This document shows positions 42,246 to 51,186 of a stretch of DNA of 52,074 nt, one piece after another. Position 1 is the stretch's first letter; the number at the start of each line of letters is the position of its first letter. The notes beneath the pieces were generated by a model. It did no database searches. It had not been told where the DNA came from and worked only from the letters and a program-made list of their open reading frames with translations. Made by a program: the position numbers and the translations under genes. The stretch is from Rhizobium sullae (lineage in GTDB: Bacteria > Pseudomonadota > Alphaproteobacteria > Rhizobiales > Rhizobiaceae): positions 1 through 52,074 of the forward strand of contig NZ_FWER01000038.1 of the NCBI RefSeq assembly GCF_900169785.1, read 5' to 3'.

Positions 42246-42260
42246 CTCGCGACCGGACCA

Positions 42261-42962
42261 CTAGAGGGCGTGCAGCCACGCCATGCGCTCCTCGAGCGAC
42301 GGCGCGTTGAACGCGAGCGAACCGAGGACGACGGTCTCCGCCCCGGACTGACGAAGCAGAGGCACGGTATACTCGCGAATGCCCCCGTCGGCGGCCAGCA
42401 CGATCCGGTGCGCCGCCCCGCATTCTGCGATGATCTTTTGCGCTTCTTGCAGGCGTTCTCCGGCCTTTTCGTTCAAGCCCTGACCCTTGACGCCGATCGC
42501 CGTACCAAGCAGCGTCACGAAATCCAGGCGGGCGGCATATTTGCGCAAGCGCTCTACAGGTGTCTCCACCTTCAGGACCATGCCGGCCGCGACGCCCCGG
42601 CGCGCGATAAGGTCGAGGGCGGCCTCGGCAACGCTTTCATTTTCCACGTGCAGGCTGATCAGGTTGCTGCCGGCCTCGGCAAACTGTTCGATCTGCGAAA
42701 GCACGATGCTGTCGGCCACCATGAGGTGGACGTGGATCGGACGCGCGGAAATACTGCGGACAGCAGCGACGAGATCGGGGAAGAACAGCATTGCTGGCGC
42801 GAAATGCCCGTCGGCGACGTCGATATGCAGGAGGTCCGCATGCGCATCGACGCGGGCGAGATCATCCGCCAGCCGCACGAGGTCGGCCGACCAGACGGAA
42901 AACTCCGCGATCAGCCGATTCGTGGGAAGATCGGCAATCCAGGTCTTGGAATGGACGTTCAT
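42261..42962 (-). CDS. Ribulose-phosphate 3-epimerase-like protein
   Basis: A 233-aa TIM barrel of the RPE family. SVWSADLVRLADDLARVDAHADLLHIDVADGHFAPAMLF supplies metal-ligand His and Asp, PIHVHLMV the next His, and AADGGIREYTVP the distal Asp. It lies 4 nt after the hydrolase gene. RPE-like enzymes epimerise pentulose or other ketose phosphates; the divergent sequence suggests a substrate other than ribulose 5-phosphate. Confidence 0.9.
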   Translation of the reverse strand: MNVHSKTWIADLPTNRLIAEFSVWSADLVRLADDLARVDAHADLLHIDVADGHFAPAMLFFPDLVAAVRSISARPIHVHLMVADSIVLSQIEQFAEAGSNLISLHVENESVAEAALDLIARRGVAAGMVLKVETPVERLRKYAARLDFVTLLGTAIGVKGQGLNEKAGERLQEAQKIIAECGAAHRIVLAADGGIREYTVPLLRQSGAETVVLGSLAFNAPSLEERMAWLHAL

Positions 42963-42966
42963 AGTC

Positions 42967-43776
42967 TCAAAGCTCCTTCATAAACGTGCCCATGGCATGC
43001 CGGAAGTCGGCAACATATTGCGTGCGGCTTTCAGCTTTCGGGGTGATTTGCACGAAGCGCGCCGCCGGGATCCAGTTCGCGAGAGCGCGCGCGTAGGCGA
43101 TCGGATGGATGATGTCTTGCTCGTGGCCAATCACGAGCGTCGGGACGGCGATGCGCGCCACGTCGGCGTCTGTGACATCCGGCCCGTCGTTAGAAATCGC
43201 GGTGAGAAGAGCAGCCGTTACCGCGATGGGTTCTCGCAAGAAGAAGCCGACAAGCGATGCCAGATTGTCGGGGGCGTCGACGGCCAGGCGTTCGCCGACG
43301 GGCCCTGCCAGGAATGCTGCCTTTGCCTCTTCCAGGGGCAATTGCGTCAGCAGACGTCCAACCTCCGCATTGGGGATCATATTATCCGGCGCCGGTGCGG
43401 TCAGCCATGCCGGCCTTGCGATGGCCAGAGCCCTGACGAGATCGGGTCGTTTGACCGCCAGGCGAAGCGAAATCGCAGCGCCCATGGAAATCCCGCCGAT
43501 GGCGACCGGTGCGTCGAGGTTTTTTTCGATGTAGGCGACGACGTCGTTAGTGAAGGTGGCAATCGACAGTCGCTGCAATGTGCCAGGCTCAGAGTGGCCG
43601 TGGCCGCGCGCCTCGATCGTGATGCGGCGAAACCCGGATTCCGCCGGGAAGGCCTCCGCGGTCTGGCCTGCATCCCCGCACAATCCGTGCAGGAAGATCA
43701 TCGGCGGCCCCTCTCCCGCCACGTCGACGTTCAGGCGCGTGCGGTCGCTTGTTTCGAAGAAACCTGCCCCGCTCAT
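42967..43776 (-). CDS. Alpha/beta hydrolase
   Basis: 269 aa. Oxyanion motif FLHGLCGD, nucleophile elbow GGISMGA (S97), acid region GHEQDIIHP, and a late His in the C-terminal part complete the fold. Possible lactonase or esterase of a sugar derivative within the operon. The ATG overlaps the isomerase stop (ATGA), so it is co-translated with the catabolic genes. Confidence 0.88.
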   Translation of the reverse strand: MSGAGFFETSDRTRLNVDVAGEGPPMIFLHGLCGDAGQTAEAFPAESGFRRITIEARGHGHSEPGTLQRLSIATFTNDVVAYIEKNLDAPVAIGGISMGAAISLRLAVKRPDLVRALAIARPAWLTAPAPDNMIPNAEVGRLLTQLPLEEAKAAFLAGPVGERLAVDAPDNLASLVGFFLREPIAVTAALLTAISNDGPDVTDADVARIAVPTLVIGHEQDIIHPIAYARALANWIPAARFVQITPKAESRTQYVADFRHAMGTFMKEL

Positions 43777-44621
43777 CGCCCTGCTCCGGCAGGGATCTGC
43801 GCGAGTTTTTCGGTGAGAAAGGCGGCGACCCCTTTGGCTTCGACGGCAGAGAGCCCGTGCGCGATCAGGCTGCCCGTAAAGCCGCTTGCCTTCAGCTCGT
43901 CGAGATAATGCGCGTAGTCGAGAACGCCCTTGCCGGCCGTCGTGAAGCTACCGTCCGGGTTGCGATCCTTCGCATGCGCCATGACGATGCGGTCGGCCAG
44001 AAGGTCGATGGCGGACGAGACGATGGATCTCTGCGCGCCGAGCGGCGCGATCTCGAAGAGGTTGGCCGGATCGAAGACGATCTTGATTCGCGGGCTCTGC
44101 AGCTCATTGATCAGCCGCTGCGCTTTTTCGGCCGAGTTGACGACATTGGCGAGTTCGGGCTCGATGCCGAGATCGACATCGTAGCGTTCGGCGATCTCCA
44201 CTGCCGTTTCCATGGCTTCGAGCATGTCCCGCCAGGCTTCCGGTGTGTTGTTATCGGGATGCGCCTTCCACTGGTCTAAGGGATCGCGCGTGCCGGTACA
44301 AAGTGTGATGAGGCCCGTCGACAAGGCACCGCACCGTTCCGCCAGCGTCGACAGCCGGCGATGACCGGCCTGGCGCACCGCCTGATCGGGATGAATCATA
44401 TTATAGGTGCCGGACACGGCGGCGATCTCTATGCCGGTGTTTTTGACCGCATCCGCGACCTCGCGCGCCTCCGCCTCGGAAATTACATCCGGCATGGAGG
44501 GCAAGCCTGAGCAGGCCATGTTGTACTGCGCGCAGGCGAAACCCGCATCGGCGACGGTCTTGAGAACCGACCCCGGCTCCGTCCCCCCAAAAGTCTTGGC
44601 GAATATCCCGAGCTTCATCAA
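43773..44621 (-). CDS. Sugar phosphate isomerase/epimerase (xylose-isomerase-like TIM barrel)
   Basis: 282 aa, AP-endonuclease-2 type barrel. MKLGIFAKTFGG at the N-terminus, EIAAVSGTYNMIHPDQ with a metal-ligand His, VDLGIEPELANVV with the metal Glu, KIVFDPANLFEI and VMAHAKDRN supply the remaining ligands. It isomerises or epimerises a sugar or polyol derivative. ATGA overlaps on both sides place it firmly in the operon. Confidence 0.9.
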   Translation of the reverse strand: MMKLGIFAKTFGGTEPGSVLKTVADAGFACAQYNMACSGLPSMPDVISEAEAREVADAVKNTGIEIAAVSGTYNMIHPDQAVRQAGHRRLSTLAERCGALSTGLITLCTGTRDPLDQWKAHPDNNTPEAWRDMLEAMETAVEIAERYDVDLGIEPELANVVNSAEKAQRLINELQSPRIKIVFDPANLFEIAPLGAQRSIVSSAIDLLADRIVMAHAKDRNPDGSFTTAGKGVLDYAHYLDELKASGFTGSLIAHGLSAVEAKGVAAFLTEKLAQIPAGAGR

Positions 44622-45694
44622 ACACCACCTGCCACATCGGACAGTGCAACGGCCTTGCCGCTTTCGGCGGAGCGGGCGATGGCGACCATGGCCTGCACGC
44701 AGGCGAGGCCGTCGTCGATGTCGGCTCCCTCCATCGGCGCGCCGTCAAGAACGGTGCGGGCGAAGCCTTCGACCTGCCGGCGATAGAAATGACCGTCCGC
44801 GCCGAGCACACGGTGCGTCGCACCATCGGCCTCGCGGAAAATGTCCACCTCGCTCGTCTTGTAGTACCAGGGGTTATAGGTCTTGCCGAGAATGCTGCCG
44901 TTCTTGCCGTAGATCTGGAAGCCTTCGTGCCAGTCCATACGGACCTGTACCGTCAGGTCGAGATGACCGAGCGCGCCGGAGCCAAACTCCACGTCCACGA
45001 ACCAGCACCAGATGCCCGCCCGTTCGGAGAGGCGTGCATTGACGGACACGATGTCGCCGGCAAAATAGCGGGCCGTGTCGATCAGGTGGCAACCATGTGC
45101 CAGCATGTAGTAGCGCCGGAGATCGGCCTTCGGATCGGCGGAGGGCTTGCGGGCATTGGCGCTGCTGACGATCAGCGGCTGCACCGCATCGGTCATCGGA
45201 TAGCGATGGGTGCTGTCGCAGTACCAAGCCTTGAGGGCTACCATCTCGCCCATTTCATCCTGGATAAACGACTTCGCCGCCTGGAGGCCGGCATCGAAAC
45301 GCTTCATGTGGCCGACCTGAAGGACTTTTCCGGATTTTTCGACCGCGGCCTTCAGCTCAAGGCATTCCTCTACCGTGACGCCGACCGGCTTTTCGCAAAG
45401 CACATGCTTGCTAGCCTCGAGGGCTCTAATGGACGCCGGGACGTGAAAGGCATCGGCGGTCGCGATGATCACCGCATCCAGGTCCGGATCGGCAAGCATC
45501 CTGTCATAGTCGTCGTAGGATTTTTGCGCCCCGTGCGTGATCGCCATACGCTCGCGAAGATCGTCGGCGACGTCGCAGATCGCATAGAGGTCGGCATTCG
45601 CCGCCTTGGTGCAGCTTTCGAAATGGGCGGCCTGGGCAATCTGGCCCGCACCAAGCACGCCCACGCGAAGACGTCGTTCCTGTTTTGCTGGCAT
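44618..45694 (-). CDS. Gfo/Idh/MocA-family dehydrogenase
   Basis: About 358 aa from MPAKQERRLRVGVLGAGQIAQAAHFESC; the longer frame to 45913 overlaps the ATPase gene. The NAD(P) fold is VGVLGAGQIAQ, EKPVGVTVEE carries the catalytic Lys, and GCHLIDTARYF the His-Asp pair region. It oxidises a sugar or polyol at one carbon. It lies 94 nt after the ABC ATPase gene and overlaps the isomerase gene. Confidence 0.92.
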   Translation of the reverse strand: MPAKQERRLRVGVLGAGQIAQAAHFESCTKAANADLYAICDVADDLRERMAITHGAQKSYDDYDRMLADPDLDAVIIATADAFHVPASIRALEASKHVLCEKPVGVTVEECLELKAAVEKSGKVLQVGHMKRFDAGLQAAKSFIQDEMGEMVALKAWYCDSTHRYPMTDAVQPLIVSSANARKPSADPKADLRRYYMLAHGCHLIDTARYFAGDIVSVNARLSERAGIWCWFVDVEFGSGALGHLDLTVQVRMDWHEGFQIYGKNGSILGKTYNPWYYKTSEVDIFREADGATHRVLGADGHFYRRQVEGFARTVLDGAPMEGADIDDGLACVQAMVAIARSAESGKAVALSDVAGGV

Positions 45695-45788
45695 CGGTAA
45701 CCCTGGTCTCATCGTTGCGGAACGGCACCGGTCACGGCACCGAAGGAATTTGCGTACAGGAACGGCACCATCGCGCCGGACCTTGGCC

Positions 45789-46934
45789 TCACAGCGCGAT
45801 ATGCGTCTGCGGGTCGAAAAAATGCAGCTTCGCCGGATCGACGGCCAGGTCGATCCGCTCGCCCGCCCGGACCGTGCTGGCCGCTTCGAACCGCCCGACG
45901 GCGTTGGCGGCACCAGTCAGATCTTCGACGGCATCGGGATCGCCGGAATCGACGCGAACGGCATCGAGGTTCAGATGCACGATCAGCTCGGATCCCAATT
46001 CCTCGATCGACTTCACGAGGGCTGGAATGGTGGGATAGATACCGCCCGACGGCGGGCGGCTGTCATAGAGGTCTTCCGGACGGATGCCGAAGACCACCGT
46101 CTTGCCTTCGAAGGCGGGTAGACCGGGCGCCCGTTCGAGCACATTGGCCGGCAGCGGGATCGAGAAGCTCGGCAACTGGATGCTGCCGCCCTCCACCCGC
46201 CCTTCGAAAAGGTTCATGGAGGGCGAACCGATGAAGCCCGCGACAAAGGCGTTGACCGGCCGGTTGTAGAGCGCCTTGGGCGTGTCGACCTGCTGAAGCA
46301 CGCCGCCCTTCAGGACAGCCACGCGGTCGCCCATCGTCAGCGCTTCGGTCTGGTCGTGCGTGACATAGATCGTCGTGACGCCAAGCTGGCGCTGGAGGTT
46401 CGCGATTTCTGCCCGCATCTGGACGCGCAGCTTCGCATCGAGGTTGGAGAGCGGTTCATCCATGAGAAAGGCGGCCGGTTCACGCACCATGGCGCGCCCC
46501 ATCGCCACGCGCTGGCGCTGGCCGCCCGAAAGCTGCGCCGGCTTGCTGTCGAGTAGCATTTCCAGCTGCAGGACCTTCGCGATTTCATGGACGCGCCTGG
46601 TGCGCTCTGCCTTGCTCTTGCCCGCGAGCCTCATCGAGAATGCGATATTGTCGAACACGGTCATGTGCGGATAAAGCGCGTAGCTCTGGAATACCATGGC
46701 GATATCGCGATCCTTCGGAGGAAGATCCTCGACATCCTGCCCGCCGATGCTCAATGTTCCGCTGGTAATCTCCTCCAGCCCGGCAATCATGCGCAGCGCC
46801 GTCGATTTTCCACAACCGGACGGACCGACTAGGATGAGGAACTCGCCATCATTGATGGTCAAGTCCAAATCTTTGATCGCATGATAGTTGTTCCCATAGG
46901 TCTTACAGATCTTGTCCAGCACAACTACAGCCAT
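45789..46934 (-). CDS. Carbohydrate ABC importer ATPase, MsmX/UgpC type
   Basis: 381 aa starting MAVVVLDKICKTYG, with GGGAGGAAA upstream. Walker A GPSGCGKST, signature LSGGQRQRVAMGRAMV, Walker B FLMDEPLSNLD, H-loop VTHDQTEA, and a C-terminal OB-fold regulatory region (FGIRPEDLYD). Members power sugar, glycerol-3-phosphate or polyol importers. No permease or binding-protein gene is present around it, so it may serve transporter parts coded elsewhere. Confidence 0.93.
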   Translation of the reverse strand: MAVVVLDKICKTYGNNYHAIKDLDLTINDGEFLILVGPSGCGKSTALRMIAGLEEITSGTLSIGGQDVEDLPPKDRDIAMVFQSYALYPHMTVFDNIAFSMRLAGKSKAERTRRVHEIAKVLQLEMLLDSKPAQLSGGQRQRVAMGRAMVREPAAFLMDEPLSNLDAKLRVQMRAEIANLQRQLGVTTIYVTHDQTEALTMGDRVAVLKGGVLQQVDTPKALYNRPVNAFVAGFIGSPSMNLFEGRVEGGSIQLPSFSIPLPANVLERAPGLPAFEGKTVVFGIRPEDLYDSRPPSGGIYPTIPALVKSIEELGSELIVHLNLDAVRVDSGDPDAVEDLTGAANAVGRFEAASTVRAGERIDLAVDPAKLHFFDPQTHIAL

Positions 46935-47281
46935 GTCGTTTCCTCCCGCCATATGCCGCGACGCCGCAAACGGCCCTCTCCGCCATCTGCCGGTTTTCAA
47001 ATAAAAGGGGCAGTGCCGCTCGTCAAAGTCAACACAAAAACGCACGCTGAAAATTTAAAAGGAGATCTTGTGTACGCTATATCCTTGTAAATGTTAATTA
47101 ATTACAGATAAAAAAATTATATGCGTGACATTTTATTTTTTAACGCGCGTAATTTTTTCTGGTCAGGAAAGACCCGGAACTGGGCCTGCGCGAAGCGCTT
47201 TATCTCGTTTTGGGTTGCACGGGCGACCGCAGAGGGGTCTTTTTGGGGATCGGCGGACGCGCAATGGCCCGGTCGCTGCCA
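46935..47281. promoter_or_regulatory. AT-rich spacer, likely promoter of the ABC-ATPase operon
   Basis: 347 bp without a supported gene. Bases 47040-47165 are very AT-rich against a GC-rich background and lie upstream of the ATPase gene in its reading direction. This suggests an independent promoter inside the locus and splits it into two transcripts (49018-47282 and 46934-41265). Confidence 0.5.
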
Positions 47282-48214
47282 TCAGCCCGCAATCGAAGCA
47301 GGCACGGGCGCATCGTCCCGCGCCATCCAGGCGCGGCATGCAGCATCGTCGGGCAGGCCCTTGCGGCCGCCCCGCGCCGTGACGGAAATCGCCGCGGCGG
47401 TCGTGGGGTAGACGACGCAGTCAAGCGGCACTTCACCGCGCGCAAGCGCAAGCGCATAGGCTCCGTGAAAACAGTCCCCGGCACCGGTGGTATCGACGGC
47501 CTCCACCCTGTAAGCCGGAACATGCCAAACAGCCGCATCGTCCTTCTGCCGGAGATAGGACCCGTGATCGCCATCGGTAAGCACCACCGCAGAGCGCTCG
47601 GTCGACCAGAGCTTGTCCAGGATCGCCGCCGGATCGTTTTCGCCGGCATAGGTCCGTCCGAAGGAGAGCGGCAGCACGAGATGATCGGAAAGCGCGATGA
47701 TCCCGTCCGTCGCCGGCCCGGCCGTCCATTCGATATCTGCCACCACGATGAGTCCGAGCGCCCGCGCACGCGCAACCACTGCTTCGGAATGCGTGGCATA
47801 GCCGTCGATCAGCAGCACCGGCGCCTGGGTCAGAACCTCGTCCGGCAGCGCCTGCGATGTGCCATGCAAGACGTCGTCGTCATAAGCGATGAACCGGTCG
47901 CCATCAGGACCGACCGTGATGACGGACCGGATCGGCGCTGCATCGGCGTGGCGTGGCGCGAAGGAGATGTCGACGCCATCCCTTTCTAGTTCGCTGCCGC
48001 CAAAATCCGTCAGAGGCTGTTCGCCGAGCCATCCGACGAAGGCGGCACGCCCGCCCAGACGGACGACCGCGACGAGCGCCGTGGCGACGTTACCGCCGTG
48101 GTCCGTGACGCGCTTTGTGACCTTTCCCTTGCCGGCCGTCAGTGCTCGATCGACATACACGATGTCGTCAATTGCCAGGGCGCCGAAGCCCATAACGTGG
48201 AAAGGCCAGGACAC
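47282..48214 (-). CDS. PfkB-family carbohydrate kinase
   Basis: 310 aa from GTG; an in-frame ATG is seven codons inside. N-terminal MGFGALAIDDIVYVD and VTDHGGNVATALVAVVRLGG form the ribokinase fold, and the C-terminal signature is DTTGAGDCFHGAYALALARG with the catalytic Asp in GAGD. It phosphorylates a sugar or ketose. It starts 3 nt after the aldolase gene, so the pair probably makes and then cleaves a phosphorylated substrate. Confidence 0.92.
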   Translation of the reverse strand: MSWPFHVMGFGALAIDDIVYVDRALTAGKGKVTKRVTDHGGNVATALVAVVRLGGRAAFVGWLGEQPLTDFGGSELERDGVDISFAPRHADAAPIRSVITVGPDGDRFIAYDDDVLHGTSQALPDEVLTQAPVLLIDGYATHSEAVVARARALGLIVVADIEWTAGPATDGIIALSDHLVLPLSFGRTYAGENDPAAILDKLWSTERSAVVLTDGDHGSYLRQKDDAAVWHVPAYRVEAVDTTGAGDCFHGAYALALARGEVPLDCVVYPTTAAAISVTARGGRKGLPDDAACRAWMARDDAPVPASIAG

Positions 48215-48217
48215 GGC

Positions 48218-49018
48218 TCAAGCGCCGGCAGCCGCCAGCGCCTCTTCAGGCGCCGTGCCGTCGTGAATGACCGCCTTGAAGGCACGGGCCGCCCTGGTCG
48301 TGTCGCCGTGCCCCCAGAGATTACGGCCCACCACGGCGCCCCTGGCGCCTGCGCGTAGCGCGTCCGACGTCTGGACAAGCGCGCCGAGCAGCGTTTCCAT
48401 TTTTGGGCCGCCGGCAATGACGACGGGAATGGGGCAGGTCGCGACCGTGTCGCGAAACGACGCAAAATCGCCGGTATAGCCGACCTTGACGACGTCCACG
48501 CCGGCTTCGTAGCCAATGCGGACGGCATAGGCGATTTCATCTGGCGTAAAGACGATCTTGCCGCCGTTGGAAAAGTCGCGCGGATAAATATGAGCGATCA
48601 CCGGCATTTCGAACCGGGCGGCGGCGTTCACCGTATCGGTCAGCCAGCGGATATACTCCCCTTCAGTGTTGCCGCGCACCGGAATGGCAACGGCCAGCGC
48701 GTCCGCACCGTAGCGGACGGCGTCCTCGGGCGTCGCGATGAGCTGGCGGATACGGTCGTCGGCAGTAAAGCAGCCAGCCTGGACGACGAGTGCAGCCTTG
48801 CCCGCATATTCCGACCAGAGGTGGCGTGCCGCGCCGGGCTGGATGCTGATGTAATCGGGACCGCCCGCCATGACGCGCCTGAGCGCACCCGGCAGGTCCG
48901 CAAGGCCGCCTTCACGCACATTGCCATAGCCGACGAAATGGTCGACCGCGCCCCCGAACAGATTGCCCGACGGATTGGAAAACAGGCGAGAGAGGCGAAC
49001 TTTGGTTCCGAGACCCAT
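48218..49018 (-). CDS. DhnA/LsrF-type class I aldolase
   Basis: A 266-aa TIM-barrel aldolase. The Schiff-base lysine is K178 in DVVKVGYTGD. Other family features are AVDHFVGYG (phosphate loop side), DALAVAIPVRG and VVIAGGPK, which binds phosphate. It would cleave a ketose phosphate or thiolyse a related compound. First gene of the minus-strand operon, divergent from the DeoR regulator. Confidence 0.92.
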   Translation of the reverse strand: MGLGTKVRLSRLFSNPSGNLFGGAVDHFVGYGNVREGGLADLPGALRRVMAGGPDYISIQPGAARHLWSEYAGKAALVVQAGCFTADDRIRQLIATPEDAVRYGADALAVAIPVRGNTEGEYIRWLTDTVNAAARFEMPVIAHIYPRDFSNGGKIVFTPDEIAYAVRIGYEAGVDVVKVGYTGDFASFRDTVATCPIPVVIAGGPKMETLLGALVQTSDALRAGARGAVVGRNLWGHGDTTRAARAFKAVIHDGTAPEEALAAAGA

Positions 49019-49092
49019 GGCAAAAATTCCTTCACGTTTGGTGCCGCCGAGGTTTGAGGGAGCCTAGCTCGAAAATAAAGCAAAACTCAATA

Positions 49093-49211
49093 TTTCGATT
49101 TCTTTCATTTCATTCTTGGCGTACGATTTTTGATGTAAATTTTGGCGTATGGCCGTCGCGTTCTCGATCGAAAGCAATCGAAAGAAGCAAAATGTTTTCG
49201 AATTTCGAAAG
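49093..49211. promoter_or_regulatory. TCGAAAG repeats in the deoR/aldolase divergent promoter
   Basis: TCGAAAG occurs at 49168, 49178 and 49205, the first two exactly 10 bp apart. The complementary TTTCGA is at 49093 and 49196. DeoR/GlpR-type regulators commonly bind such TTTCG-rich repeats, so this is the likely operator of the regulator at 49249. Confidence 0.55.
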
Positions 49212-49248
49212 TCACAGTTGCCGTCCAGAGGCTATGCCGGAGCAGTCC

Positions 49249-50010
49249 ATGCTTGCAGTACAAAGACGACATCAGATCATGCTGGAGCTCCAGCGGGTGG
49301 GTCAGGCGCGCACGCGCCAACTCGCCGAACTCTTCGGCGTCTCCGAGGTGACGATCCGGTCGGACCTCGAAATCATGGACGGGAAGAAGCAGCTGATCAA
49401 AACGCACGGCGGCGCGATCGCACTGCCGGCGGACTCGCCCGCGGCCGCCTTCGAAGAACGCATGCAGCGCAACTTCGACGCCAAGCGGCGGATCGCCCAG
49501 ATGGCCGCCCGCCAGATCATCGACAACCAGTCGATCGTATTCGACAGCGGCTCCACCCTCCTGCAAGTCGCCATGCAGATGCCGCCAGTCAGCAACGTCG
49601 TGGTTGCGACGACGGCCATGAACATCGCCCAACACCTTATGTACCGGCCAGGACTGGACGTCCACATGATCGGCGGGCGCGTATTTCCCGGCACAGTCAG
49701 CACGATCGTCTCGGATTCCGACAAGGCGGTCGGCGGCCTCGTGGCACATCAGGCCTTTGTCAGCGCTCATGCGATCGATCCCGCCTTTGACGTCGTGGAT
49801 ATCTCGGAAGATATCGCGCGCACAAAGCGCAACTTGGTGCGCATGGCGCGTCGTGTCGTTCTGGTCGCCGATTCGAGCAAATGGGACATTGGCGCCTCAT
49901 CCAAGGCGTTCTCGCTATCACGCGTCGACCTCATCATCACCGACAGCAACATGCCGCACAGCATTCGCAACCGCTTGGAAAAGCTGGGCGTGGAGGTCCG
50001 CTACGCGTGA
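49249..50010 (+). CDS. DeoR-family transcriptional regulator
   Basis: 253 aa from MLAVQRRHQI; GGAG is 6 nt upstream, better placed than for the ATG five codons earlier. The N-terminal HTH is LAELFGVSEVTIRSDLEIMDGKKQLIKTHGGAI, and the C-terminal sugar-phosphate-sensing domain has VFDSGSTLLQVA, VVATTAMNIAQ, VVLVADSSKW. It probably represses the aldolase-kinase operon and responds to a phosphorylated intermediate. Confidence 0.93.
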   Translation: MLAVQRRHQIMLELQRVGQARTRQLAELFGVSEVTIRSDLEIMDGKKQLIKTHGGAIALPADSPAAAFEERMQRNFDAKRRIAQMAARQIIDNQSIVFDSGSTLLQVAMQMPPVSNVVVATTAMNIAQHLMYRPGLDVHMIGGRVFPGTVSTIVSDSDKAVGGLVAHQAFVSAHAIDPAFDVVDISEDIARTKRNLVRMARRVVLVADSSKWDIGASSKAFSLSRVDLIITDSNMPHSIRNRLEKLGVEVRYA

Positions 50011-50092
50011 GAGAAACGGGCCTTCCCGCAGGAAAGGGAGCGATGAACCGCGGCCATGCGTTGTGCCGACAATACTTGCCAGCGGCCACCCA

Positions 50093-50911
50093 TCAGAACC
50101 CGAAGCGATGAAGTGTCTCGCGGTTTGCGCGCACCGCTGCGGCAGGATCGGAGCCGGCGCGGTCCGATTCCTCCTCGACCACCACCCAGCCGGTGAACGC
50201 CGGCGCGCCGCAAACTGCCGCGATCACGGCCTGCACGTCGCAAGCGCCCTCGCCCAGCATGGCCCAGGCGCCGTTCGCATCGACATCCTTCAGGTGCACG
50301 TAGCGTATACGGTCCCGGAACGCGGCCAGGGTGTCGAACATCGTCTGGCCGCCGCGCAGAATATGGCCCGTGTCCGGTACCCAGCCCACCTGCGGGTCCA
50401 GAAGGGCGAACAGGCTGTCATAGTCCTCCCGCGTGAAAAGGAGCGTATTGTGATGCGACGAAGGATGAACCGCAACGCTGACGCCTGCGGCTTTTCCTAT
50501 CTCCGCCGCGCGGTTGTAGCATTCGGCCGCAATGGCGAATTTGTCCGCAAGCGGACCATCCGAGACAATAGTGGCCGATCCCATCGAGACGAGCGCACCG
50601 GAGAAGTTCGCCGCGAAATCGATCCAACGCCGGGCCGCATCGAGATCGACGTCAATCTTTTCCCGCACCGTGAAGCCGCTGCCCGAGCCGAAGGCGAAGG
50701 AGACAAGCGTCAGACCCGCCTCTCGAAGCGTGCGCGCGAAGGCGTCGGGCGCCGCAGCGTACCGGCCGATCATCGTGTCGGTGATTTCGATGCCCGAATA
50801 TCCGCCATCGGTAATGGCGCGTACAAGGTCGTCGGGGTCACCGCGCCAGCGTTCGCCCAGCATTTCCCATGTGAAGGTCTGGCAGCCGATTTTCAGTTCC
50901 GCATTCTTCAT
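50093..50911 (-). CDS. Sugar phosphate isomerase/epimerase (second copy)
   Basis: A 272-aa AP-endonuclease-2-type TIM barrel: KIGCQTFTWEMLGERW, YSGIEITDTMIG, VAVHPSSHHNTLLF (metal His), GWVPDTGHILRGG and VHLKDVDANGAW. Similar to inosose or ketose isomerases; only distantly like the copy at 43773. It is divergent from the Gfo/Idh/MocA gene at 51187, so the two may form another branch of the same pathway. Confidence 0.9.
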   Translation of the reverse strand: MKNAELKIGCQTFTWEMLGERWRGDPDDLVRAITDGGYSGIEITDTMIGRYAAAPDAFARTLREAGLTLVSFAFGSGSGFTVREKIDVDLDAARRWIDFAANFSGALVSMGSATIVSDGPLADKFAIAAECYNRAAEIGKAAGVSVAVHPSSHHNTLLFTREDYDSLFALLDPQVGWVPDTGHILRGGQTMFDTLAAFRDRIRYVHLKDVDANGAWAMLGEGACDVQAVIAAVCGAPAFTGWVVVEEESDRAGSDPAAAVRANRETLHRFGF

Positions 50912-51186
50912 GTTTGGTCCTGGGCCCGTTCATCGATCAGCGTCCGATACGGAAGACGGCGGCTTGCACACAGATCCGACGGGTAAACGTATCGCCCGGG
51001 CCTGCGCCAGGCAAAGCGGAGACCGTTATCTCGGTATGTGCATGAAGCCAAGGCGCCTCCCGAATGCCTTGTCTTCACGTAAGATAAAATGTTATCGTGC
51101 GTCAATAAATTTTCTGCTTTGCGTTCAATAACAAGATCTCGTCCACCCTCTCCTCCTCACGCAACAACAAGAACCAGGCCCTTCAC
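50912..51186. promoter_or_regulatory. Divergent promoter region, isomerase and dehydrogenase
   Basis: 275 bp without genes. The part at 51077-51145 is AT-rich and is the best place for the two promoters. No repeated operator was recognised. Confidence 0.4.

Noticed and set aside
42487..43908. 473-codon plus-strand frame
   Set aside because: Shadow of the epimerase, hydrolase and isomerase genes on the minus strand.
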